64,000 bases of DNA from an uncultured Varibaculum sp. (GTDB lineage Bacteria > Actinomycetota > Actinomycetes > Actinomycetales > Actinomycetaceae), in assembly GCF_902489465.1 (NCBI RefSeq), contig NZ_CABTZZ010000009.1, positions 1-64,000 on the forward strand, written 5' to 3'. The translations under genes were made by a program, and so were the position numbers. This document shows, one piece after another, positions 42,870 through 51,359 of this stretch; position 1 is the stretch's first letter; each line of letters opens with the position of its first letter. The notes beneath the pieces are model-generated. The model was not told where the DNA came from, searched no databases, and was given only the letters and a program-made list of their open reading frames with translations.

Positions 42870-44063
42870 TTATTTATCTCCCAGCAAGACAATTTCTCCA
42901 GTTTTTACTGCCCCTTTAATGGCTACGGCTCCATCGCCACTTTCGATAATTTCAACATAAGTTTTCTGGGTAGAGTCTCCGGTCTTCTTTTGCACATAAG
43001 TCCCTTTGTTATCCTCTCGGATTGCTGCCTCGGGCACAGTGAACGGATAAGTAGTGTTAGAACCGATGGTTACGCTCCATTGACAAGTTGTTAGGGCGTT
43101 ATTTGGGGGATTATTTAAGGGGATCCGCAAAGTGTATGTTGGTTCTGAGCTTTGTTCTTCATCACTATCATTGGAGTCAGGCGAGGTGGGAATTGCGGGT
43201 AATGTGGTCTCATTATTCCATTGACCAGACTCCAGTTTTATTGGTAAACCTTCACGCAGCTTCAGTATCTGTTTTGCGTCTAATTCCAGGATTGCTAAGG
43301 GTGCGCCTACCCCGATTTTCACACTAGAGTTCTCACCCAGATAGCTACCCAAATCAGGCAGCTCGGCAATAGTGGAATTGGCAGGTATATAGGCGACTTC
43401 ACTGCGGGGGATAACTAATGAATCATCTGAGCCAGTTTCGTTGTCAGTGCTTTTGGCATCTGATTCTGGCTGGGATTTATTATCAGAGGTATCCTGACTG
43501 CTATTTCGCTTATTGGGGTTCTGAGCCGGAGCATAACCGTTGTTTCGATAGAGCTTCGCGACGAGCTGGGCAGTGTATTTACCTAGATGTCCATCTGCTG
43601 AAACCGAATAGCCGCAGCTCTTCAATGCTTTTTGTAGCTGGGTGACATCCTTGCCGCTGTCTCCGATATGGAGGTCGCGGTAGGCAGGTATTAATCCGTT
43701 TAACGCTAAAAGGGGACGCCCTGATATTTCTAGCAAAGCATGACAGTAGGGAGCAGGTTTTCCAGCGCTGACTGGCAACGCCGAGATCACCCCTACTTCG
43801 TCCTCGCTGCTAACTGAAAGAGGAATTTCTCTTTCGCTAGAGGACGAAATGTTAGCTGTTCCTGTTAGCGTGCGAGATAGTTTTCCAGCTTCTACTTTCG
43901 CGGTAGCGACCGGGTGAGCACTAGAGATAGGACGCGCCTTGGAGGGGGACAAGAAACTCAACGTCAGAAGTAAAACAAAACCCAGACATATAGCTGCTCC
44001 AGTAGCAGTAACAATGACTGTTTTCCACGCAACTTTACGTTTACTGCGGCTCAAGAATTTCAA
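42870..44063 (-). CDS. Exporter adaptor protein with peptidoglycan-binding domain
   Basis: 397 aa from a TTG codon with AGGATG upstream. One N-terminal membrane helix (about 15-38), a first barrel-sandwich part, then a PG_binding_1 domain (about residues 133-178: LHIGDSGKDVTQLQKALKSC and onward), a low-complexity Asn/Asp/Ser linker, and a C-terminal beta domain ending in KTGEIVLLGDK like RND/MacA adaptors. The PG-binding insert should fix the adaptor to the wall in place of an outer-membrane channel. Known layout for Gram-positive MacB-type exporters. Immediately upstream of the ATPase gene. Confidence 0.8.
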   Translation of the reverse strand: MKFLSRSKRKVAWKTVIVTATGAAICLGFVLLLTLSFLSPSKARPISSAHPVATAKVEAGKLSRTLTGTANISSSSEREIPLSVSSEDEVGVISALPVSAGKPAPYCHALLEISGRPLLALNGLIPAYRDLHIGDSGKDVTQLQKALKSCGYSVSADGHLGKYTAQLVAKLYRNNGYAPAQNPNKRNSSQDTSDNKSQPESDAKSTDNETGSDDSLVIPRSEVAYIPANSTIAELPDLGSYLGENSSVKIGVGAPLAILELDAKQILKLREGLPIKLESGQWNNETTLPAIPTSPDSNDSDEEQSSEPTYTLRIPLNNPPNNALTTCQWSVTIGSNTTYPFTVPEAAIREDNKGTYVQKKTGDSTQKTYVEIIESGDGAVAIKGAVKTGEIVLLGDK

Positions 44064-44095
44064 GTTATAGCATCCTATGTGGTGGGACGAAAATA

Positions 44096-45007
44096 TTAGT
44101 TTTCTCTGGAAATATTTTTACTCTTTTTTAGGCTATCTTGGCGTAGTTCTTGCCACTCCGTGATTAGCCCTGGTTTCTTCGCTAATATCTTATGTACCGC
44201 TAGTGCCTCCGCTTTGGAAACTTTTTCAAGATACCTGGTGCTTGTCATACAGCGAGAAGCGGCCTGAGCTGCCTTTATTTCTTCTATACCGGGATTTGGT
44301 GCTGGCCAGGACACGTCGGGAGCCTCATCCCCCTTCGGGCTAGACAGGGAAGAGGGGGATAAAAACTGAGTGTATCCCTCGTTTTTCATGCATTTATTCC
44401 AAGCTGCTGCAGCTTTGTCTTTCGTTGTGGAGATTGCGTCTGCGGCTTGTACAGAAATGTTGGTAGCTTCCTGCTCTAGTTCGACCATGCGTTTATATTT
44501 TGGAAGTACCTCTTTCATTGCTTCGTTTACACATCCTGAAGGGTTTTTACTGTTTTCGTCTCCGTAGAGCGCCCGATCTTCGGGAGACGAAATTTTATCG
44601 TCTGGAGCTTTAGCATCCTGGTCGTACCATCCTGGGGCGGCGACGCCGTATTTTACCGCGTCTTCTTCTGAGACGTATTCATAAACATTTTCAATTGCCT
44701 TTTCGTTCATTGAAATCAATTCCAATGATGGGGAATTGGCGTCTGTGGGAGTATAGGAAAATCCTTGTTTCTGCATACAAGAAGTAACTGCCGCATAATA
44801 CGCATTACGCAACTGGTTAGTTTCTGCCTGTGGGGGATAGAGAATAGCGTTGGTCTCGCTTAGATAAATGTGGCTATTTACAGCAGATTTACTAGGAGTC
44901 CACTCAGCGTTATCATCAACCGGATGTGAAGCGCACGCCGTCATAAAGCTAACCAGTGAAATTCCGCAGAGTATTTGTAAGATTTTCAGCGCATGGTTGG
45001 TTCTCAT
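44096..45007 (-). CDS. Lipoprotein of the export cluster with repeated C-M-x-x-x-G-F/Y motif
   Basis: 303 aa from ATG 45007 (MRTNHAL), with GAGG six bases upstream. The signal peptide ends in the lipobox M-T-A-C (Cys at residue 25). The mature protein is charged and mainly helical. CMQKQGFSY and CMKNEGYTQ occur about 110 residues apart and suggest two related halves; further cysteines occur in GCVNEAM and SRCM, so disulfides between helices are likely. It is the first gene of the four-gene operon, 32 bp before the adaptor. No enzyme motif is seen; a sensor or substrate receptor for the exporter is a guess. Confidence 0.75.
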   Translation of the reverse strand: MRTNHALKILQILCGISLVSFMTACASHPVDDNAEWTPSKSAVNSHIYLSETNAILYPPQAETNQLRNAYYAAVTSCMQKQGFSYTPTDANSPSLELISMNEKAIENVYEYVSEEDAVKYGVAAPGWYDQDAKAPDDKISSPEDRALYGDENSKNPSGCVNEAMKEVLPKYKRMVELEQEATNISVQAADAISTTKDKAAAAWNKCMKNEGYTQFLSPSSLSSPKGDEAPDVSWPAPNPGIEEIKAAQAASRCMTSTRYLEKVSKAEALAVHKILAKKPGLITEWQELRQDSLKKSKNISREN

Positions 45008-45220
45008 ACGGATCCTCAATATATCTTGAATGGAAAGTAGAAAATGCCTGCCCAGCTGGAGCGGAATAGGAATCTCCTAACTTTGTGGATGATGAATCAA
45101 TACGCTAACTATAAAACCAGACTTTTTTGTTTTTCAATGGTTTGGAGGGCGAATTTTGGGCAGACTTTTCTTCGACACCCTCAGAGGAATAAAGTTAAGT
45201 TCTGACCGTAAAACTCAAGT

Positions 45221-45249
45221 AGACCCTAGCCCGCAAAAGGGCAGAGTCT
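45221..45249 (+). promoter_or_regulatory. Hairpin in the leader of the uracil/xanthine permease
   Basis: AGAC (45221-45224) pairs with GTCT (45246-45249), and inside it GCCC (45229-45232) with GGGC (45239-45242), with an asymmetric internal loop. It ends 19 bases before the start codon and close to the ribosome-binding site. It could control translation. It does not look like a purine riboswitch or a clear PyrR site. The gap 45008-45268 holds no gene. Confidence 0.4.
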
Positions 45250-45268
45250 CCTAGCTGATAGGGACGAA

Positions 45269-46717
45269 ATGTCTAATAACGATCAGAACCCCCAACCAAG
45301 CTCCCCCCAACAATCCCCGAAGAAACAACTCGGGGGTTTGTGGAAACTTCACGGTGATGGCCGCTCGATTGGCTCGGGTGAAGTAGTAATGCCTCGCGAA
45401 CGGCTCTCCTGGCCGCGCACCATCGGTATCGGCACCCAACACGTAGTCGCCATGTTCGGCGCCACCTTCCTGGTGCCCTTACTAACCGGCTTTCCGCCTA
45501 ACACCACCCTGTTCTTCACCGCCATCGGAACCTTGCTATTCGCGCTGGTAACCGCCGGTAAACTGCCCTCCTATTTGGGGTCGTCCTTTGCGTTAATCGC
45601 CCCGATCACCGCGGTGTCTGCCCAGTACGGGCAGTCGGCGGCGCTCGGCGGAGTCATTAGCGTCGGGGTAATTTTGGCGCTCATCGGGGTCATCGTTCAT
45701 TTTGCGGGCATCGTGTGGATTGACCGCATCATGCCGCCCACCGTAACCGGATGTATCGTAGCTCTGATCGGCTTTAACCTGGCTCCGGCGGCCTGGAATT
45801 GGTTTAAAGAGGGCGCGGTCACGGCAGTCATTACCGTCACCTCCATCGTGCTCATCACCGTCCTATTCAAAGGCATCATCGGCCGTCTATCTATTTTGAT
45901 TGGCGTAGGGGTGGGCTATATCGCGGCGGTAGTTCAGCATGAAGTTGACTTCAAAGCCATTGGCGAGGCCGCCTGGATTGGCCTGCCCGAATTCCATAGT
46001 CCTTCTTTTGAGCCTTCTACCTTGGGGCTCTTTATCCCGGTAGTGCTGGTTTTGGTGGCTGAAAACGTCGGTCACGTGAAATCGGTATCCGCCATGACCG
46101 GAGAAAATCTTGACCATTTGACCGGACGCGCCCTCTTTGCTGACGGGGTTTCTACCGTATTTGCTGGTTGTGGTGGCGGTAGTGCTACCACCACCTATGC
46201 AGAAAACATTGGGGTAATGGCTGCCACCCGTGTCTACTCTACTGCCGCCTATATCGTGGCTGCTTTCGTGGCTTTGGCGCTATCAATGTTCCCCAAGTTT
46301 GGGGCGGCAATCGCAACGATTCCTCCCGGGGTGCTCGGTGGCGCTGCTACCGTTCTCTACGGCATGATCGGGATGCTGGGAGTGCGTATCTGGGTGCAAA
46401 ACAAGGTTGATTTCGCGGATCCGGTGAATCTCAATACCGCCGCGGTCGCCATGATTATTGCTATCGCTGACTACACTTGGCAGATCGGTTCCCTCACCTT
46501 CAATGGTATTGCCTTGGGTTCGGCCGCCGCGATCGTGGTCTACCACGTGATGCGGGGGATTTCGAAGGCGCGGGGTACCTTCCTCGAGCAGGCCTCTCCA
46601 GCTTCTGTCCCGGCAGGTACGGATCTAGAGTCCCGCTCCTATGAAAAACGGGTAGCCCACCTCTCAGAATCCCTAAATCCGAAAACCGCTGAGGATTCGG
46701 GGAAACAGCAGGCTTAG
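45269..46717 (+). CDS. NCS2-family uracil/xanthine permease
   Basis: 482 aa. TAGGGA precedes the ATG. About 12-14 membrane segments; the NCS2 marks are FVATFLVP-like MFGATFLVPLLTGFP, the VAENVGHVKSV segment carrying the substrate-binding Glu, and GCGGGSATTTYAENIGV with the second conserved Glu. The latter matches the uracil-transporter (UraA) branch better than xanthine carriers. It imports a pyrimidine or purine base with a proton. Stop codons of this gene and of the convergent one are only three bases apart, so no terminator separates them. Confidence 0.92.
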   Translation: MSNNDQNPQPSSPQQSPKKQLGGLWKLHGDGRSIGSGEVVMPRERLSWPRTIGIGTQHVVAMFGATFLVPLLTGFPPNTTLFFTAIGTLLFALVTAGKLPSYLGSSFALIAPITAVSAQYGQSAALGGVISVGVILALIGVIVHFAGIVWIDRIMPPTVTGCIVALIGFNLAPAAWNWFKEGAVTAVITVTSIVLITVLFKGIIGRLSILIGVGVGYIAAVVQHEVDFKAIGEAAWIGLPEFHSPSFEPSTLGLFIPVVLVLVAENVGHVKSVSAMTGENLDHLTGRALFADGVSTVFAGCGGGSATTTYAENIGVMAATRVYSTAAYIVAAFVALALSMFPKFGAAIATIPPGVLGGAATVLYGMIGMLGVRIWVQNKVDFADPVNLNTAAVAMIIAIADYTWQIGSLTFNGIALGSAAAIVVYHVMRGISKARGTFLEQASPASVPAGTDLESRSYEKRVAHLSESLNPKTAEDSGKQQA

Positions 46718-46720
46718 AGA

Positions 46721-47383
46721 CTAGGCAATCTGCACTAGTTTGCAGCCTTCCATCTCGTCAAGATCGTTATGCGCTTCTTCCTTAAATTCTTCGGGACTAA
46801 CCATATCGGTGTAGCGAGATCCAATAGTCACGGTCACATCCGAGGTAGGACGAGGATCTAGAATAACTTCTGCTTCCTCAAAGGCGCGTGCCAAAGTGTA
46901 GGCTACGTTCACCCCGGTGGGGCCGGTAACTATCCGGATGTTGCCCTCGTAGGAACCGGAACTGATATTCCCAGTGTCTTTGACCGGAACTCCGCGTTCT
47001 TTAAGTCCCTTGGCTACTTTCCCGGCCAGGCCGGAAACATCGGTGCCATTGACCACATGGATCTCCATTTTGTCTAAGGGAACCGCTTTTTCCGAGGTCG
47101 GGCAGGGAACGTCTCCCGCCTGTGCGTATTGGGGTGCCTGTTTAAAGTCGTTGAAGAAGGGGAAGGGTAAAATCCCGAACCCAATCAAGATGGATAGCAC
47201 CAGTAGTCCGGCCATCACCGAACCGATAACGGTGAAAACCATAGTTTCCCGTTGTTGACGGCGCCGCACATAGCGCTGATGGGGGGTAAGGTCTGCCAGC
47301 GGGTCTACTTTTTCAGGATTTGCTGCCAGATTCGGTTGCTGCGGGTCCCCACCGCTGTTGGGGCTCACCTGGGTTTTACTCAT
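46721..47383 (-). CDS. Membrane-anchored LytR_C-domain protein
   Basis: 220 aa. A ~45-residue basic cytoplasmic part, one membrane helix (about 48-72), then an extracytoplasmic LytR C-terminal domain (about 105-195) with VVNGTDVSGLAGKVAKGLKE. The N-terminal catalytic LytR-CpsA-Psr part is absent; stand-alone LytR_C proteins are common in actinobacteria and are thought to act in envelope assembly with separate LCP enzymes. It converges on the permease gene and faces away from cydD. Confidence 0.88.
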   Translation of the reverse strand: MSKTQVSPNSGGDPQQPNLAANPEKVDPLADLTPHQRYVRRRQQRETMVFTVIGSVMAGLLVLSILIGFGILPFPFFNDFKQAPQYAQAGDVPCPTSEKAVPLDKMEIHVVNGTDVSGLAGKVAKGLKERGVPVKDTGNISSGSYEGNIRIVTGPTGVNVAYTLARAFEEAEVILDPRPTSDVTVTIGSRYTDMVSPEEFKEEAHNDLDEMEGCKLVQIA

Positions 47384-47489
47384 GGTTGTTACTTTACCTC
47401 CCTTAGCCTTAGGGCATCGTTGGCGGGTACGTTTTAGACGCTAAAACTAGTAAAGTAAAGCCAAGAAAACCACTGAGCTAGAGGATCAT

Positions 47490-49172
47490 ATGGCGAAAAA
47501 ACTGTCACTTTCCCGTCCGGCGGGGACAGTCGCGATTATCACTAGTGTGATCCTCACCTTGATCTCGGTGGCGTTGGCGGCCGGTTTCATAGTTTTGCTA
47601 GGTTACGCCTTGTCGCACGGATTTTCCGGGAAGAGCCTTTCGGGTATGTTGGGCGGTCTAATCTTTGTGGCTGTGATGCTGGGGGGATGTGAAGCCACCC
47701 GGATTAGTATCGAGCAGCATTCTATTTATAAAGAACAGCAGGCTTTGCAGTCTCGGCTGCTGCTAGATTTTTTCCGGCAAGGATCGGGGGTATTAGCTTC
47801 CCGTAGTGCCGGATCCCTAATAGACATGATGACGTCCGGTACTGAGAAAATTCAGCGGTACCGCCAGGCTTTCCTAGGTTCCATGATCGGGGCGATGGTG
47901 AGTCCGTTACTGGTGCTGACGATAATGGCGTTGTTTGTCGACCCCTGGTGTGCCTTGGTGTTACTGGGTTTTGTGCCGCTAGTGCCGGCAATTATTTTTG
48001 GGTTTTCGAAACTAACCCGGAAAGTTTCGAGCAGCTCGCGGCGGCGACGGAATCAGCTAGCAGCCTCCTATCTAGATGCGCTTTCAGGTTTAGAAACTTT
48101 GACGCTGCTAGGAGCCGCTGACTTAAAAGGTCAGCAGCTGGCTCAGGTTGGGGAAGAAAATCGGCTTTCCACTATGCGCCTGCTGGCTGCCAATCAACTA
48201 ATCTTGCTGGTAATTGACCTGGGATTCAATCTTTTACTCCTTACTGTCGGGTTTGCGCTCACCCTGTGGAAGGTAATCAATGGTGCTTGGGGTAGCGGTA
48301 TTACGGTGATCGCTCCGGTGGTTTCCATGGTGGGGTTAACTTTGCTGCTCTTAGAGCCGATGAACAAAATCGGATCCTTCTTCTACGTGGGGATGGCGGG
48401 AATGGCGAATCAACGTCTAGTACGCGCCTTTTTAAGTGGCAAAGCCCCCTCCCATGGTCAAGACGGGGACGCCAGTTCCGATAAATCGCAGGTAGTAGCG
48501 CACTCTGATTCTTTCCTCTCGCTGCAGGATCTCACTTTTGCTTATCCCGGGGGCGATCCCGTGCTGCAGAACCTGGATTTAGAAATAAGGCAAGGGGAAT
48601 GGGTGGCGATTTGCGGTCCTTCCGGAGCCGGAAAATCCACCCTGATTGAAATACTTAAAGGTAATATTTTACCCAGCAAAGGAGCCTATTATCTGCAAGG
48701 ACGCGCCCTCGAGGCTAACAGTAGCGCCTGGTTTGCAGACCAATCGGCGCTAGTCCAACAGCACACCTGGATTTTCACCGGCACCATCCGCTCCAACCTG
48801 ATGATGGTAGCTCCCCGCGCCAGTGAAGAACGCCTATGGGAGTGCCTGGAAAAAGTGGGACTGGCCGCAGAAGTTCGCGCTTTCGCGCAAGGACTAGATA
48901 CCCCGGTAGGCGAGGACGGCTATGCCCTATCGGGAGGGCAAGCCCAGCGCTTATCTTTAGCCCGGGCACTATTGTCCCAGCGAGAGTTACTACTGCTGGA
49001 TGAGCCAACTTCGCAGATAGATTTAGAGTCCGAGGCGGCGATTACCCAGGCACTCGCGGAGATAGCGAAAGAAAAAACTATCGTTCTGCTTACGCATCGT
49101 GCCAGTGCCCTGGAGTTTGCTGACCGCGTGCTGTACCTCCAAGATGGCGCTTTAAAGGAGGTAGTGCGGTGA
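47490..49172 (+). CDS. cydD: Thiol-reductant ABC exporter subunit CydD
   Basis: 560 aa. Six membrane helices (about 10-305) and one nucleotide-binding domain with GPSGAGKST, signature LSGGQAQR and LLLLDEPTSQID, keeping the catalytic Glu. CydDC exports cysteine/glutathione or handles heme, and is needed for cytochrome bd assembly. GAGG lies six bases before the ATG. The stop overlaps the cydC start by four bases (GTGA). The cydAB oxidase genes, often upstream, are not in this window. Confidence 0.88.
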   Translation: MAKKLSLSRPAGTVAIITSVILTLISVALAAGFIVLLGYALSHGFSGKSLSGMLGGLIFVAVMLGGCEATRISIEQHSIYKEQQALQSRLLLDFFRQGSGVLASRSAGSLIDMMTSGTEKIQRYRQAFLGSMIGAMVSPLLVLTIMALFVDPWCALVLLGFVPLVPAIIFGFSKLTRKVSSSSRRRRNQLAASYLDALSGLETLTLLGAADLKGQQLAQVGEENRLSTMRLLAANQLILLVIDLGFNLLLLTVGFALTLWKVINGAWGSGITVIAPVVSMVGLTLLLLEPMNKIGSFFYVGMAGMANQRLVRAFLSGKAPSHGQDGDASSDKSQVVAHSDSFLSLQDLTFAYPGGDPVLQNLDLEIRQGEWVAICGPSGAGKSTLIEILKGNILPSKGAYYLQGRALEANSSAWFADQSALVQQHTWIFTGTIRSNLMMVAPRASEERLWECLEKVGLAAEVRAFAQGLDTPVGEDGYALSGGQAQRLSLARALLSQRELLLLDEPTSQIDLESEAAITQALAEIAKEKTIVLLTHRASALEFADRVLYLQDGALKEVVR

Positions 49173-51049
49173 AGAAACTACCGGAGCTTATAAAGTACCT
49201 ACTCCCTGCTAAAGAGGACGGCGAAAACCCGCGGTCACCTGTAAAAACCGGGAGGGATGCTAGTGTGCCGGAGCTAGGAACCCGCCAGCTGGTTAACTGG
49301 CTATTACACCTGGCTCGGCCCGTGCTGAAACCTCTTTACATCTCCGGGGTAGCCCGCCTGTTAGATCAGGCTTTCGGTATCGCCCTCATTGCTTTTGGGG
49401 TCTACCGTATCGGCGCGGCAGTAGTAGCAATCGCTGGTGGCACCCTCTTGAGTTCGGCTTACCTGTGGGTGAGCGTAGGGGTGTTGGCGGTTTTAGCGTT
49501 ACTGAAAGCAGTTTTTCGTTACCTAGAACAGTTCGCCGGACACTATGTGGCCTTTAAAGCGCTAGAGATTTTCCGGCAAGAAATGTTTAGGCGCCTGGTG
49601 CCGCAATCCCCGGCTTGTATGGTGGGGGCTAAAAGCGGGGATCTCCTGACTCGCATCACCGCCGATATTGATCGTATCGAAGTGTTTTTTGCGCACACCT
49701 TGGTTCCTGCATTTAGCGCACTGGTTATCCCCCTCGCGGTCTCGATTCTGGCCGGATTTTTGGTTTCTCCCCTTAGCGGCGTTTTATTATTCCTGGTTTA
49801 CCTGGTGACTTTGCTGTCCCTAATGCTGCTAGGGGGCGGGGAAGGCAGCCAAGCGGCGGATGCAGTCGGGAAAGCCCAGGGTCAAGTTGCCCAATCGGTG
49901 ACCGACTCGGTGAACGGGATTAGTGAGGTGACCGGCTACGGTTTGCAGCGGGCGCGCACTACTCAACTTGAGCGCTATATGTCGATTGTGGGAGCCTGCG
50001 CGCGCCCTTTGACCTCGCTGCAGGCTTTACGTCGGGCTCTGACCCAAAGTGGAATGTACTTAGCAGCGCTGGCGGTCATCTGGGTGGGAATGCCTTCACC
50101 AGGCGATTTAGCTGCGATTCCCGCCGCCCTGGCCGCCACCTTTGCGGTAATGCGTTCTTGGGAAGTATGCCGCGGGGTGGAAGATTTCTCTACCCACCTG
50201 GACAACACTTTCGCTGCCGCCCGCCGGGTTTGGCAGGTGGCGAACTCTGCTCCTCAGGTAGCTAGCGGTGGCAAGAACCCGCCCGCGCAGCCTTTCCCGA
50301 TTATTTTCGAGGACGTGTCTTTCACCTATCCCCAAAGCGGAAAGCAGGCATCCTCCCGGCAGACCCTGCAGGATGTTTCCTTTACTATTCCCGCGGGTTC
50401 CTGGACTGCTATATGTGGCGCTACCGGGAGCGGAAAATCTACTTTGGCGAGACTGCTACTGCGGTACTGGGATGTCGATAGCGGGCAGATTCTGCTGGGA
50501 GATTTACCGCTGGCGCAGCTAGATCCGCAAGCTATTCGCCTCGCGATTCCTCTGGTTACCCAGCGGATTCATATTTTTTCGGCCTCGATTGCCGAAAATT
50601 TGCGGTTAGGTCAACCCGATGCCAGTGAGGAACAGCTGTGGCAAGTGTTAAAAACGGTGGAGCTGGATCAGGCTATTACGAGTTTACCTGCAGGTTTAAA
50701 TACTCGCGTAGGCAGATATGGTGGGGCACTGTCAGGGGGACAGCGGCAAAGACTATCTTTGGCGAGGGCGCTGCTGACTGACTCTCCAGTCTTGGTGTTA
50801 GATGAATTCACCGCCCATTTGGAGCCAGCATTAGCGGCGCGGATCCGCCACCGGGTGCGGGAGATGCGTCCTGAGTCCACCATTATTGAAATCACTCACG
50901 CCCTGCGCCAAGTAGAAGAAGCCGACCAAGTGCTGGTGCTTTCTGGGGGCAAGCTGGCAGAAGCGGGAGAGCCGAAGCAGTTGCTCGCGCAAGCAGGGGA
51001 ACTGGCGAAGCTATATGCCCATGAAAAGGAAGCAGTCTTTACGTTGTAG
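49169..51049 (+). CDS. cydC: Thiol-reductant ABC exporter subunit CydC
   Basis: 626 aa from GTG 49169. A ~45-residue N-terminal extension precedes six membrane helices (about 50-340) and a nucleotide-binding domain with GATGSGKST, LSGGQRQRLS and VLVLDEFTAHLE. In the D-loop the usual Asp is Glu, and the Pro after the catalytic Glu is Phe; these are mild departures from the consensus. Coupled with cydD by a four-base overlap. The rpoB leader starts directly afterwards, with no strong terminator found between them. Confidence 0.88.
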   Translation: MKKLPELIKYLLPAKEDGENPRSPVKTGRDASVPELGTRQLVNWLLHLARPVLKPLYISGVARLLDQAFGIALIAFGVYRIGAAVVAIAGGTLLSSAYLWVSVGVLAVLALLKAVFRYLEQFAGHYVAFKALEIFRQEMFRRLVPQSPACMVGAKSGDLLTRITADIDRIEVFFAHTLVPAFSALVIPLAVSILAGFLVSPLSGVLLFLVYLVTLLSLMLLGGGEGSQAADAVGKAQGQVAQSVTDSVNGISEVTGYGLQRARTTQLERYMSIVGACARPLTSLQALRRALTQSGMYLAALAVIWVGMPSPGDLAAIPAALAATFAVMRSWEVCRGVEDFSTHLDNTFAAARRVWQVANSAPQVASGGKNPPAQPFPIIFEDVSFTYPQSGKQASSRQTLQDVSFTIPAGSWTAICGATGSGKSTLARLLLRYWDVDSGQILLGDLPLAQLDPQAIRLAIPLVTQRIHIFSASIAENLRLGQPDASEEQLWQVLKTVELDQAITSLPAGLNTRVGRYGGALSGGQRQRLSLARALLTDSPVLVLDEFTAHLEPALAARIRHRVREMRPESTIIEITHALRQVEEADQVLVLSGGKLAEAGEPKQLLAQAGELAKLYAHEKEAVFTL

Positions 51050-51057
51050 ACCGGAAC

Positions 51058-51148
51058 CCCGAAAACAGGCAAGAGCGCGCTACCAGACACCCCACGCGGA
51101 GCCTCCAAAATAGTATTTTGCTCCCCAGCAGCCCGAAAACAGGGAAGA
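51058..51148. repeat. Direct repeat pair and palindrome upstream of rpoB
   Basis: CCCGAAAACAGGCAAGA (51058-51074) recurs with one change at 51132-51148. Between them is a 15-bp palindrome, CAAAATA-G-TATTTTG (51106-51120), whose stem can be extended by GGAG (51098-51101) and CTCC (51121-51124) around a small internal loop. The palindrome could weakly end cydC transcription or be an operator. Confidence 0.6.
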
Positions 51149-51183
51149 AAGCTGTGAAAATGCGCACGTCCTCGCCTGACATG

Positions 51184-51192
51184 TGGCATAAT
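51184..51192 (+). promoter_or_regulatory. Extended -10 promoter of rpoB
   Basis: TG-G-CATAAT at 51184-51192 is an extended -10 element about 170 bp before the rpoB start. A good -35 box is missing, as allowed for extended -10 promoters. A second TA-rich stretch near 51209-51218 could be an alternative. Confidence 0.45.
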
Positions 51193-51359
51193 GAGCGTTT
51201 TCAAACTAGCATTAATACTTGCGTTTGCCGTAGCCCGATGTGGTCTGGTCTGTTGATTCGCCCTAAAAATGCGCAAGGCGATCGGAAGAACAACCAGCGC
51301 CTGGAAGGGGCCGGAAACCAGAAAATCGCGCGAAGTTACGTCGTCCGAAAGGAATCCTT

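Noticed and set aside
40185..45007. Integrated prophage or conjugative element at tRNA-Leu
   Set aside because: No integrase, relaxase, capsid or replication gene is present, and no second copy of the tRNA 3' end was noticed; only the short tandem repeats hint at one.
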